From Planococcus beigongshangi (GTDB lineage: Bacteria > Bacillota > Bacilli > Bacillales_A > Planococcaceae): DNA of 64,000 nt. Numbering within the stretch: position 1 is the first letter of the stretch; each line of letters starts with the position of its first letter. A model generated the notes under the pieces. It made no database searches. It saw nothing but the letters and a program-made list of their open reading frames with translations, and was not told where the DNA came from. The stretch lies in contig NZ_JADHDU010000001.1 of NCBI RefSeq assembly GCF_016820495.1, positions 496,257 to 560,256 of the forward strand, written 5' to 3'. A program made the translations under genes and the position numbers. Shown here in pieces: positions 1 through 8,800 of this stretch.

Positions 1-303
1 GTTGGAACTTCCATCAATGCAGCAGCTGCAGGATACGTGTCTTATGCCGGCGTCATGGGCTCTTATGGTAATGTCGTGATTCTTACACATTCGATCAACG
101 GACAAACACATGCTACCGTATATGCACATCTTAATTCGATTGGTGTTTCAGTTGGCCAGTCCGTATCACAGGGCCAGCTTATTGGAGGAATGGGCAGCAC
201 GGGGCGTTCAACCGGTTCCCACCTGCATTTTGAAATTCATATCGGCGCTTGGAACGGTTCACGTTCGAACGCTGTCAATCCGAGCAATTACATCGGTGGA
301 TAA
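1..303 (+). CDS. M23 (LytM/lysostaphin-type) metallopeptidase, C-terminal part only
   Basis: The reading frame is open at the window edge and ends at a TAA, so only about the last 100 residues are present. They contain the hallmarks of the M23 peptidase core: a YAHL segment and the HLHFEI motif, in which the first His of HxH and the partner His ligate zinc. Enzymes of this family cut peptide cross-bridges in peptidoglycan, usually outside the membrane and often under FtsEX or coiled-coil control. The N-terminus with any signal peptide or coiled coil lies upstream of the window. The nearby MinJ-like gene suggests a division and cell-wall neighbourhood, but that is inference. Confidence 0.88.
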   Translation, partial: VGTSINAAAAGYVSYAGVMGSYGNVVILTHSINGQTHATVYAHLNSIGVSVGQSVSQGQLIGGMGSTGRSTGSHLHFEIHIGAWNGSRSNAVNPSNYIGG

Positions 304-381
304 GGCTTCATTCAGTGGGGCTGTCAACCGCTGACTGTTGGCTGATCCAATCGGCATTTTCATGATACGAGGTAAAGAAGT

Positions 382-411
382 GGCCGGCATCGATAAAGAT
401 GCCGGTCTTTT
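382..411 (+). terminator. Rho-independent terminator after the M23 peptidase
   Basis: A 10-bp GC-rich stem (382-391 paired with 398-407, one G-U pair) closes a GATAAA loop and is followed by TTTT. It lies 80 bases after the peptidase stop and before the next gene. Confidence 0.8.
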
Positions 412-498
412 CATGGTTTTTTTTGAAACATACTGCGTACAGTAGCTAAAAGAACGGAATTTGTCGTATGATAATAACCGAATGGAGTGAAAGTTTCT

Positions 499-1074
499 AT
501 GAAAAAAACACTGGGTTTATTGCTGGTGGGAGCTTTGATCGCTGCCCTGATTCTTGGGATCGTCCAGAATAATGCTGAAGAGAAGCAGGCGACGGAACGA
601 TTGAATCCAGGAAGTGATGTAGATTTCCTTCCGACTGACGAAGGTTTGGCTAAAGGGGAAACGGCTCCGGACTTCGAATTGACTACACTTGACGGAGAAA
701 CAGTTCAACTGTCGGATTACAGGGGCAAAAAAGTGATTCTGAATTTGTGGGCGACCTGGTGTCCGCCTTGCCGGGCAGAAATGCCGGATATGCAAAAATA
801 TTATGACGAACAGGCACAAGATGAAAATGTGGAAATTTTGGCTGTCAACCTTACGACCGAGGACAGGGGAATGGATAAAATAAACGCATTTGTGGAAGAA
901 TTTGCACTGACTTTTCCGATTCCAATGGATGTCGATGGTGATGTGGGTGACGTCTATCAGGCTGCTACCATTCCGACTTCCTATATGATCGACACGGAAG
1001 GCCGTGTGCAAAACAAAATTGTCGGACCCATGAATGAGGAAATGATGGAAGACTTTATCGAAAATATGGAATAA
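499..1074 (+). CDS. Membrane-anchored thioredoxin-like protein (TlpA/ResA type)
   Basis: This is a redox-active thioredoxin-fold protein expected on the outer face of the membrane, where ResA/TlpA proteins reduce or oxidise cysteines such as those of apocytochrome c. Residues 1-25 form an uncleaved signal anchor with a short Lys-rich N-terminus. The AhpC/TSA-like domain starts at the APDFEL motif and carries the active site WCPPC with Cys88 and Cys91. A cis-Pro is visible in the IPTSYMID segment. A GTG lies upstream at 487 in frame, but GGAG at 484-487 is the ribosome binding site for the ATG at 499, so I use 499 (191 residues). The client protein cannot be told from sequence. Confidence 0.87.
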   Translation: MKKTLGLLLVGALIAALILGIVQNNAEEKQATERLNPGSDVDFLPTDEGLAKGETAPDFELTTLDGETVQLSDYRGKKVILNLWATWCPPCRAEMPDMQKYYDEQAQDENVEILAVNLTTEDRGMDKINAFVEEFALTFPIPMDVDGDVGDVYQAATIPTSYMIDTEGRVQNKIVGPMNEEMMEDFIENME

Positions 1075-1086
1075 GGGGCCTTGATC

Positions 1087-2193
1087 ATGACAACAATCAG
1101 AACGAAATCGGTTCACACTGCACAAATGGAAGAACGGACGATCCGGGCAAAAGTGATGCCGATCTATCAGACATCCGCTTTTGCATTTTCTTCACTGGAA
1201 GAACTGGAAGGCTATTATGAAGGAAATGGCACTTACCTCTATTCCCGGACAGCTAATCCGAATACCGATTCTCTGGGGCAGACAGTGGCTGTTCTGGAGG
1301 GCGCTCCAAAAGGGATAGCGGCTTCATCTGGAACTTCTGCCATTCTTGCGGGCATTCTTTCAGTCGTTAAACACGGCGATCATATCCTGGCAGCAGAAGA
1401 TGTCTATGGAGGCACATTCCTTCTGTTGAAAGAAGAACTTGCGCTGATGGGCATCCAGGTCCATTTTGCGGATTTCTCGGACGCCAGCGCAATCGAGTCT
1501 CTTCTGGTTGATTTTCCTGAAATAAAGCTCATCTTCAGCGAGTCGCTTACAAACCCGTTTCTGCGTGAGGAAAACATGGAAAAGTTAACAGGTTTAAGCA
1601 ATCAATACGGCTGCAAAATCATGATTGATAATACGTTTGCAACCCCTTATACGGTTCAGCCATATACGCAAGGGGCCCATCTGGTGGTCCATAGCGCCAC
1701 CAAATATCTCGGTGGCCACAGTGATGTGACTGCTGGAGTCCTGGTCGGTGATGAGGAATTGATTGCGGCAGCTGAGAAACGAGTCGTTAATATGGGATTG
1801 AACCTCAGTCCGTTTGAAGCTTGGCTGACTTTGCGGGGCATCAAAACTTTGGCGCTTCGGATGGAAGCCCAAACAGCAAATGCACAGGCAATTGCCGATT
1901 TCCTGAGAGAACGGACGATCGTATGGTATCCGGGCAAAGGGGCAATCGTCAGTTTTGAAGTACCGGAGACAATCGAAGTTTCATCCTTTTTCTCTTCCCT
2001 CGGCTGGATTAAAATAGTCCCGACATTGGCAGGGGTGGAAACGACAGTATCATATCCATACGGCAGCTCCCACCGGGCACTGTCAGCGGAAGAAAAAGCA
2101 CGAATCGGCGTAACGCGCCGAATTGTCCGCCTGTCAGCAGGCATCGAAGGAATTGAAGATATTCTCGGTCAGCTGGAAACTGCATTTAAATAG
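1087..2193 (+). CDS. PLP-dependent trans-sulfuration enzyme (cystathionine gamma-synthase/lyase family)
   Basis: This is a Cys/Met metabolism PLP enzyme of 368 residues, a normal family length. The cofactor lysine is Lys206 in SATKYLGGHSDV. The upstream ASSGTSAI segment binds the PLP phosphate, and the C-terminal VRLSAGIE segment is typical of the family. Members make or cleave cystathionine or O-acyl-homoserine derivatives. The sequence does not separate MetI, MetC, MccB or O-acetylhomoserine sulfhydrylase. The start at 1087 follows AAGGGG with 8 bases of spacing and is 13 bases after the thioredoxin-like gene, so the two are probably cotranscribed. An in-frame TTG at 1081 is the less likely start. 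Confidence 0.86.
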   Translation: MTTIRTKSVHTAQMEERTIRAKVMPIYQTSAFAFSSLEELEGYYEGNGTYLYSRTANPNTDSLGQTVAVLEGAPKGIAASSGTSAILAGILSVVKHGDHILAAEDVYGGTFLLLKEELALMGIQVHFADFSDASAIESLLVDFPEIKLIFSESLTNPFLREENMEKLTGLSNQYGCKIMIDNTFATPYTVQPYTQGAHLVVHSATKYLGGHSDVTAGVLVGDEELIAAAEKRVVNMGLNLSPFEAWLTLRGIKTLALRMEAQTANAQAIADFLRERTIVWYPGKGAIVSFEVPETIEVSSFFSSLGWIKIVPTLAGVETTVSYPYGSSHRALSAEEKARIGVTRRIVRLSAGIEGIEDILGQLETAFK

Positions 2194-2313
2194 AAGGAAT
2201 TTTTTAAAATAGGATCCCTGCAGAGGCTGGTTCAAAAAGAAGTACAGCTTGCAGGGGTTCTTTGGTACAATGGAAGGTAACGTCAATAGCCGGTGAATGG
2301 AAGGTGAACAAGG

Positions 2314-3468
2314 ATGGTCATGGAAGCATTAATGGACGCGGGCAGATTTTTTATCAACCCTCTTTTATACATAGCATTGATTGCAGCAATTTTACTTGGT
2401 TATTTCAGGGTCAAAAAGGAGAGGAAGCTGTTCCGCAGCCGAATCGTCTGGGGCGGAAGGGAATTCGGTGACTGGCTGAAAGATGGCATTCTTTTCGCCT
2501 TATTATTGTCTGTCCTGTTTTCCGGGATCGGGCTCACAGTGCCGCTCCAATGGCTTGTCGCGTTAAGTCTGGTGAGTGCGGTCATCGTCATTTCCGGAAT
2601 CTATCAATTGGGCTCATTTGTCTATCTGGCAATTGGCGCCGTCTTTTTTGGCTGGCTTCTGAATCATTACGGTTGGACCATCCCGTTCGGATTATTCGAT
2701 TTTGGCGGTTATGCCGTCGCCTGGGACTGGTTACTGCCTGTCGGCCTTATTACCGGCGCACTGGTATTTGTGGAGGGCTGGCTGGTCGCTAGACGTGGCA
2801 GTGAAGCTTCTTCACCGAGAACCGAGAAAACGGCACGCGGATTGACCGCTGTCTATTATAAAACAAAACGTTTATGGCTGATCCCTTTACTGGTGGTTGT
2901 GCCTGGTGAGTTTATGGGATCCTACTTGCCATACTGGCCGCAATTTCCAATCGGTGAAAGCAACTTTTCATTCATCTTATTCCCTGCGGTAATCGGTTTT
3001 GGAAGCAGGGCACGCAGAACGCTGCCGGGCTATCTTTATCCGAAACACGGAAAACGGATCTGGCTGCTGGGTCTCGCCATCATCACGCTGGCATTATTCT
3101 CATTCATATGGGAGCCGATGGCGCTGATCGCTCTGGCTGCCGGAGCCGCAGGCCGCGCTGCCATATCATTACTGACGATGTTCAATGAAAATAAAGGCAA
3201 TCATGCTGTAGCACCCCAATCCTCCGGTGTCATGATCGTAGATGTGCTGGCAGATTCACCTGCGGAGAAAATGGGTCTTGTACGGGGAGAAATCATCCGT
3301 AAAGTGAACGGACTGACAATAAACAACGAAACAGAACTTTATGAAGCGATCCAAGTAAACGCGGCCCATTGCCGGCTTGAAGTGCTGGATCATAATAACG
3401 AATTGCGGTTGAGGCAGCATGTCATCTTCAGGCATGACCATTATCGTCTGGGATTGATCGTCGTATAA
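2314..3468 (+). CDS. minJ: MinJ-like polytopic membrane protein with C-terminal PDZ domain
   Basis: The 384-residue protein has about seven or eight hydrophobic segments over roughly residues 12-290, then a cytoplasmic-type PDZ domain at about 300-375 (VLADSPAEKMGLVRGEIIRKVNG). This is the architecture of Bacillus MinJ, which links DivIVA to MinCD and so places the division inhibitor at poles and septa. The next gene, csbA, is also near minJ in Bacillus, which supports the call. The start ATG follows GGAAGGTG by 7 bases; an in-frame ATG at 2320 is the alternative. The MinJ name rests on architecture, length and context rather than on a diagnostic residue. Confidence 0.68.
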   Translation: MVMEALMDAGRFFINPLLYIALIAAILLGYFRVKKERKLFRSRIVWGGREFGDWLKDGILFALLLSVLFSGIGLTVPLQWLVALSLVSAVIVISGIYQLGSFVYLAIGAVFFGWLLNHYGWTIPFGLFDFGGYAVAWDWLLPVGLITGALVFVEGWLVARRGSEASSPRTEKTARGLTAVYYKTKRLWLIPLLVVVPGEFMGSYLPYWPQFPIGESNFSFILFPAVIGFGSRARRTLPGYLYPKHGKRIWLLGLAIITLALFSFIWEPMALIALAAGAAGRAAISLLTMFNENKGNHAVAPQSSGVMIVDVLADSPAEKMGLVRGEIIRKVNGLTINNETELYEAIQVNAAHCRLEVLDHNNELRLRQHVIFRHDHYRLGLIVV

Positions 3469-3517
3469 TCGCTAATTGCTGATCAAAATATAAAAATCCA
3501 GTTTAGGAGATGATTCT

Positions 3518-3775
3518 TTGGAATCGGAGATCACCAAATTTTTTCTGTCACTGCTAGTTCCGGGACTTCTGGTAGTTCTGTTCACGCGTGTGACATTTCA
3601 CCATATTGTCGGTCTCGTCCTGACTGTTGCGCTGATCGCTGCAGCCGTTTATGCCGGCTATACGAATACCTGGTTCCTCTACGTCGTAAATGCTGCCTCT
3701 TTGACTGCAGGTTTCTGCTACGCCTCCAATATGTATAGAAAAGGGAAAAAAGCCGACATTCATGAAAATGAATGA
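3518..3775 (+). CDS. csbA: CsbA family small membrane protein
   Basis: This is an 85-residue protein with three predicted membrane helices and a charged C-terminal tail. The N-terminal segment LVVLFTRVTFHH matches what I recall of CsbA, a sigma-B-controlled Bacillus membrane protein of unknown function. It starts with TTG, 8 bases after AGGAG. I did not find a sigma-B-type promoter directly upstream, so stress control in this organism is not shown. The TGA stop lies inside the downstream terminator stem. Confidence 0.78.
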   Translation: MESEITKFFLSLLVPGLLVVLFTRVTFHHIVGLVLTVALIAAAVYAGYTNTWFLYVVNAASLTAGFCYASNMYRKGKKADIHENE

Positions 3776-3785
3776 CGGCTTTTTC
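3746..3785. terminator. Bidirectional terminator between csbA and azlD
   Basis: The stem AGCCG (3751-3755) with CGGCT (3776-3780) continues as CATTCAT with ATGAATG around a GAAA tetraloop. There is an A-run on the left and a T-run on the right, so it can serve both convergent genes. Confidence 0.88.
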
Positions 3786-3787
3786 TT

Positions 3788-4093
3788 TTAGATGAACAAA
3801 CTGTAAACTGCAAGGACAGCAATGGAACCAAGAACGACAATCATGACATTCGCTCCTGTTATGGCGATGCCGAAAGCAGCTGCAGCCCCGATGATGCCGT
3901 ACCAGATATTGTCCTGGATGAAAAAAATAGCAGGAAAGATCAGCGCTCCGAGAACCGCATAAGGAATATTGCGCAATACATTCTGGATGGCGGGCGGAAG
4001 TTCACGCCCTTCCAAAAATGTAAGAGGCACTGCCCTGGGAATATAAGTGACGATTGCCATACCGAGAATGGTCCACCAGATCCATGAACCCAT
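3788..4093 (-). CDS. azlD: Branched-chain amino acid exporter small subunit AzlD
   Basis: This is a 101-residue, four-helix membrane protein of the AzlD family, the small partner of AzlC in branched-chain amino acid (and 4-azaleucine) export. The motif YIPRAVPLTFLEGRELP near the N-terminus is typical. Its ATG overlaps the azlC stop by one base (TAATG), with a GGAGG ribosome binding site inside azlC, so the pair is translationally coupled. Confidence 0.9.
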   Translation of the reverse strand: MGSWIWWTILGMAIVTYIPRAVPLTFLEGRELPPAIQNVLRNIPYAVLGALIFPAIFFIQDNIWYGIIGAAAAFGIAITGANVMIVVLGSIAVLAVYSLFI

Positions 4094-4785
4094 TATGATT
4101 TACCTCCTTTTGAAGCGATCAATTCAATGATGACGGCAGACGCCAAAGTGGAAACGAGGATTGCCCATCCTGTAGACAGCCAGCCGGTGAAGTAAAAAAG
4201 CGAATTCAGCAGCGCTGCTATTGCAGCAAGACTAACAACTTTTCGGTTGCCGCGCATCGAAGGCATCAGAAGACCGACGAACATGGCATACAATGCAATC
4301 GACATGGCGGCCTGCAGAAACTCAGGGAGGTTTGCGCCGATGAGATGGCCGACAGCTGTGAACAGGACCCAGCTGCCATAGGAAATGGTAATAACTCCCG
4401 CAGCGAATGAAGTGCGCAGATTTTCTCCTTTTTGGATGGCCAGTACCGAAAAAGATTCGTCAGTGATGCCAAAAGCATACAGTGCTTTTTTCCACCGGGC
4501 ATCCGGCTGCATCTTTTCATTGAGTGACGCCGTCATAAGGAAGTGGCGGATATTGACGATGAATGTGTTCAGGATGATGACAGCTGGAGCTACTCCTGCG
4601 GTAATCAAGGATAACGATATGTACTGGGCTGCGCCGGCGAAAACGAAAATACTCATAGCAGTGGCTTCCCACAGGGACAGTCCTGTCGTTTTAGCGAGAA
4701 GACCGAACGTCAAAGCGATAGGGAAATAACCAATCGCAATACTGAAGCCTGCTTTCAGCCCCGCAGAAAATCCGCGTTGGTCCAT
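4093..4785 (-). CDS. azlC: Branched-chain amino acid exporter large subunit AzlC
   Basis: This is a 230-residue polytopic membrane protein of the AzlC family. It has the conserved FVFAGAAQY segment and an NIRHFLM loop. With AzlD it forms an exporter for leucine-type amino acids and analogues. The start follows AAGGAGAG by about 7 bases. In Bacillus this pair is usually repressed by an AzlB/Lrp-type regulator; no such gene is in the window. The upstream region contains the tandem 119-bp repeat rather than a clear promoter. Confidence 0.9.
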   Translation of the reverse strand: MDQRGFSAGLKAGFSIAIGYFPIALTFGLLAKTTGLSLWEATAMSIFVFAGAAQYISLSLITAGVAPAVIILNTFIVNIRHFLMTASLNEKMQPDARWKKALYAFGITDESFSVLAIQKGENLRTSFAAGVITISYGSWVLFTAVGHLIGANLPEFLQAAMSIALYAMFVGLLMPSMRGNRKVVSLAAIAALLNSLFYFTGWLSTGWAILVSTLASAVIIELIASKGGKS

Positions 4786-4867
4786 TCTTTTCTCTCCTTA
4801 TGTAAAAAAGTAATTCTCTTTTCCAAATGTGGGTAAAGAGTGTAAAGTAGTTATAATAGCATATCAT

Positions 4868-5106
4868 AAGAAAAGCGACAGCGCCCGCTAAGCTCTGAAA
4901 GGCATCAGGCGGAATAACATAGCGGTCTTGACCGCGCAGTTAGGCTGTCTTATGACCCGAAGAGCTGGGCCGCTGGAGTCTGGACAAAGAAAAGCGACAG
5001 CGCCCGCTAAGCTCTGAAAGGCATAAGGCGGAATAACGTAGCGGTCTTGACCGCGCAGTTAGGCTGACTTATGACCCGAAGAGCTGGGCCGCTGGAGTCT
5101 GGACAA
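4868..5106. repeat. Two tandem copies of a 119-bp structured intergenic repeat
   Basis: Copies begin at about 4868 and 4987 with an exact 119-base period and only about three differences. Each copy is rich in self-complementary parts: GCGGTC-TT-GACCGC, GGCATAAG with CTTATGACC, AGCTCT with AGAGCT, and end segments CAGCGCCC and GGGCCGCTG. It therefore folds into a multi-arm structure. I see no open reading frame in it. It fills most of the 377-base gap between azlC and the TVP38 gene. The style matches small structured intergenic repeats that I recall as common in Bacillales genomes; the class name is not established here. Confidence 0.85.
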
Positions 5107-5162
5107 AAAATCAATTAATGAAACCAATCATGATAAATCTTGCAACCAGAAGGAATGAGTTT

Positions 5163-5789
5163 ATGTCGGATTTCTTTTCCATGGATAATATTACAGCATT
5201 ATATGAATCGTACCGGTCCATTGGGCCGTTCATCGGATTTTTGCTTCCGTTCATAGAAGCATTTCTTCCGTTTCTGCCTCTGTTTGTATTCGTATTTGCG
5301 AATGCCGGAGCATATGGTCTGCTGTTCGGTTTCCTGCTGTCACTCGCGGGTTCAGTGGCAGGTTCCTATAGTGTGTTCCTGTTGATCAGGAAGTATGGGC
5401 GTGCCAGATTTTTGAATTTCATGACAAAACATCAGAAAGTGGAACGGCTGATCCTATGGGTTGAACGGAACGGTTTTGGACCGCTGTTCCTGTTATTATG
5501 TTTTCCTTTTACACCATCGGCGCTCGTAAACCTGGTTGCCGGATTGTCCAATATCAGTAAACACTATTATTTATGGACGCTGATTGCGGGGAAAACGGTG
5601 ATGGTATTCATGATTACATACGTCGGGTATGATATACGCGCACTATTCACGAACCCGGTAAGAACGATCATCGTTATAATTGTCATCGTGCTTCTTTATA
5701 TAGTAGGAAAAATTATTGAAAAAAGATTGAACAAAAAAGTTGAAGCGGATTTTCGAGAAGCGGCAGCCAAAAAACCTTCAGGGGAATAA
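5163..5789 (+). CDS. TVP38/TMEM64 (DedA-like) membrane protein
   Basis: This is a polytopic membrane protein of about 208 residues from the TVP38/TMEM64 (VTT domain) family. The conserved central region has the FLLSLAGSVAGS segment and the FPFTPSALVNLVAGL motif. Family members are linked to lipid scrambling or flippase-like roles and small-molecule uptake, but the substrate is unknown. An in-frame ATG occurs at 5118, directly after the repeat, yet the ATG at 5163 has AAGGA eight bases upstream, so I prefer it. The C-terminus is Lys/Glu-rich and cytoplasmic in appearance. Confidence 0.82.
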   Translation: MSDFFSMDNITALYESYRSIGPFIGFLLPFIEAFLPFLPLFVFVFANAGAYGLLFGFLLSLAGSVAGSYSVFLLIRKYGRARFLNFMTKHQKVERLILWVERNGFGPLFLLLCFPFTPSALVNLVAGLSNISKHYYLWTLIAGKTVMVFMITYVGYDIRALFTNPVRTIIVIIVIVLLYIVGKIIEKRLNKKVEADFREAAAKKPSGE

Positions 5790-5824
5790 TGGAGCTGTGA
5801 CTGGCCCGGCAGGATCAATTCATG

Positions 5825-5830
5825 TAAAAT
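5825..5830 (+). promoter_or_regulatory. Candidate -10 element for addBA
   Basis: TAAAAT lies 34 bases before the addB start, next to the LexA-like box. No convincing -35 hexamer is seen at 17-18 bases, so this is tentative. Confidence 0.3.
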
Positions 5831-5831
5831 A

Positions 5832-5845
5832 AGAACAGACGTTCC
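5832..5845 (+). promoter_or_regulatory. LexA (DinR) operator-like box upstream of addBA
   Basis: The sequence A-GAAC-AGAC-GTTC-C matches the Bacillus LexA consensus CGAACRNRYGTTYC at 13 of 14 positions; only the first base differs. It lies directly after a TAAAAT -10-like element and 18 bases before the addB start, a placement suited to repression. Confidence 0.6.
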
Positions 5846-5863
5846 ATTCGGGAGGGTGTTTAT

Positions 5864-8800
5864 ATGTCGTTAAGAATTATCTATGGTCGTGCAGGATCCG
5901 GAAAAACGAGTTTTATAATAGATGAAATTGTAGAAACTTTGAAAGGGCAGGCGGACGGTGATCCCATATTTTTCATAGTGCCCGATCAGATGTCTTTTTC
6001 TACTGAATATCGGCTGTCATCGGCAGATGGGATGAAAGGGATGATCCGTGCGCAGGCGGTCACATTCAAACGGCTTGCCTGGCGTGTTCTTCAGGAAGCA
6101 GGTGGCATCAGCCGCAAGGAAGTCGACAGTTTCGGCTACCGGATGCTTATCCGCAGCCTGTTGGAGGAATATAAAGAGGATTTCCAGCTTTTTCGCCGTG
6201 CAGCGGGAAAACGGGGATTTACCGATCAGATCGAACAATTGATCAAGGAGTTTTCAAGATATTGCGTCGACTGCGGGGAGCTGACGGATATCAGGACGTC
6301 ACTGGCTGAAGCCGGTGCGCCGCGGACCCTGTTGGATAAGGCTGCAGATCTCGAGTTGATCCTGGCGGAAATCGAAAATCGTCTGGGTACGGTATTCGTC
6401 GATTCGGAAGGCCACCTGGCTTTATTATCCGAGAAAATCCGTTTTTCCGAACAGGTCAAGTCAGCTGATATTTATATCGATGGCTTTGTAACATTTACGG
6501 CACGCGAGTATGAAATCATTTTCGAATTGATGCGCCATGCAAAATCCGTGACGATCGCTATGCCGATGGACGGCGCTGCCAGTGCAAACGATGAACAGGC
6601 GCTGTTCTTCCAATCGGCGAATACAGCACGGCGCCTTGTAGACCAGGCGAAATCAGATGGCATCGAAGTGGAGAATGGCATCCATATGCCGTCACCCCAG
6701 CGGTTCACAAACCGCGAACTGGCGCATATCGAGAGACATTTTGACGATTATCCCCTGGAAAAGTTGGCAACGGAAGGCTATGTCAATCTGGTGGAAGCTT
6801 CAAACCGGAGAGCAGAAGTGCATGCGATGGCCAGGTCAATAAGGGAGCAGGTCAGGGCTGGCATCCGCTACAATGAAATTGCCGTATTATACCGTCAGCC
6901 TGAAGTCTATGATGAATTGATCAATACGATATTCCCGCAATATGAATTGCCTTATTTCATCAGCCAGAAAAAATCCATGCTGCACCATCCGCTGATTGAA
7001 TTCTGCCGTTCAGTGCTGGAAGCGGTTCAGTCGAATTTTTCATACGAACCGGTTTTCCGGGCTATCAAAACCGATTTATTTTTCCCGCAGGGCAGTGTGG
7101 CAAAATGGCGTGAACGAAGCGATGTGCTGGAGAATTTCGTCATTGCAAATGGTATTTATGGGGAACGCTGGTTTGAAGAAAAACGCTGGTTCTATAAAAA
7201 GTACCGGGGTCTGGAGTTTCATACCGGCATTCAGACGGACGAAGAAATCGCATTGCAGACGGAACTTCATGCAGTGAGGGATCTGGTGCGGGAACCCTTG
7301 ACTTCATTGAAGGAACGCCTGGAAAACTGCAGAAGCGGCAGGGAAATGGCGGAAACACTGTTTTTATTCGTGGAAGATATGGGGATTTACGATAAGATCC
7401 TGGACCTGAAGGAAAGGGAGGAAGCAGAACACAGGCTATTGGCTGCAGCTGAACACGAACAGGCATGGAAACAATGGATCGGGGTATTGGATCAGTTTGT
7501 GCTGATGTTCGGTGACAAGGAGCTGGAGTTGTCTGCAGCCGTTAAAATCCTCGATGAAGGTTTTGAAACCCTGGAATTTTCCAGGATTCCACCGTCTCTC
7601 GACGAGATTACCGTTTCAACCATCGATTTGGCAAGGCTGATGGATATCAAATCTGTTTTTGTCATCGGCGTAAATGACGGCGTATTGCCTAAACGGATCG
7701 ACCAGGAAGGCTTGCTGACCGATTTGGACCGGGAATGGTTTGCAAAAATCGGGTTTGAGCTTGCACCAAGCAGCAAAACCCGGCTGCTTGATGAGACTTT
7801 CATGGCCTACCGGGCGTTCACGTCTGCTTCCGATTTTCTGACAGTGTCGTATCCGATTGCAGATGAAGAAGGGAAAGCGTTGCTGCCGTCGATGTATATC
7901 CAGAAATTCGTCGATATGCTCGGCGTGGAATTGACCCCGGCGGTAGTCGATCCTGAAGAGCTGCATGAACCCGACTACATGAGTTATATCTCACATCCGC
8001 GCGCATCCCTGGCGTACCTTGCCTCCCAGATCCGCAGCGGTACACTGTCCCCTGAGTGGCAGGCAGTGCTGTCCTATTACGAAGAAGATCCGCTCTGGTC
8101 TTCAGTGGTGGAGCGGATACTGGAACCATCGAAGCCTAATATCGCCGATCCATTGCGGGAGGAAATCGCCGAGCCGTTATATGGTTCACCGATTGCATCC
8201 AGTGTATCGCGCGTTGAAACGTTTTATGGCTGTCCATATGCCCATTTCACGGCTTATGGCTTACGGCTGGAAGAAAGAAATCAATACAAATTGGCGGCGC
8301 CGGCAATGGGTGACCTTTTCCACGCGGCCATCAAATGGATATCTGATGAAGTCAACAGGCTGGATGTATCATGGTCTTCTCTCAGCAGCAAAGATTGCAG
8401 GGAACTGGCGAAACAGGCGATCGAGCAGTTATCTCCTTATTTCGTCAACCATATCCTCATCAGTTCGCATCGCTACCGTTATATTCAGCATAAACTGGAA
8501 GCCATCATCAGGCAGACCGCTGTCATGCTCAACAAGCATGCAAAAGTGACGGGATTCCGTCCCGTCGCATTGGAAGTGGGGTTTGGCACAAAAGAGACGA
8601 TTCCACCTCTTGATATCCCGTTAAAAAGAGGTCGCAAGATGAATATACGCGGCAGGATCGACCGCATCGATTCAACCGATATCAACGGCAAACCGTATAT
8701 TCGCGTTGTCGATTACAAATCTTCAAAACAGGGATTGGACCTAGGTGAAGTCTATCACGGCATTGCGCTGCAGACATTCACTTATCTGGACGTCGCATTG

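Noticed and set aside
517-1125. 202-residue frame antisense to the thioredoxin-like gene
   Set aside because: It is the mirror of a gene with a clear CPPC active site and spans two adjacent genes.
2214-2265. CCCTGCA and TGCAGGG inverted pair after the PLP enzyme gene
   Set aside because: The 27-base loop and poor T-run make it a weak terminator; the MinJ-like ribosome binding site follows soon after.
4831-4836. GGGTAA resembling a sigma-B -10
   Set aside because: No GTTTAA-like -35 lies 12-15 bases upstream.
4868-5106. CRISPR array
   Set aside because: There are only two units of 119 bp with no spacers between them.
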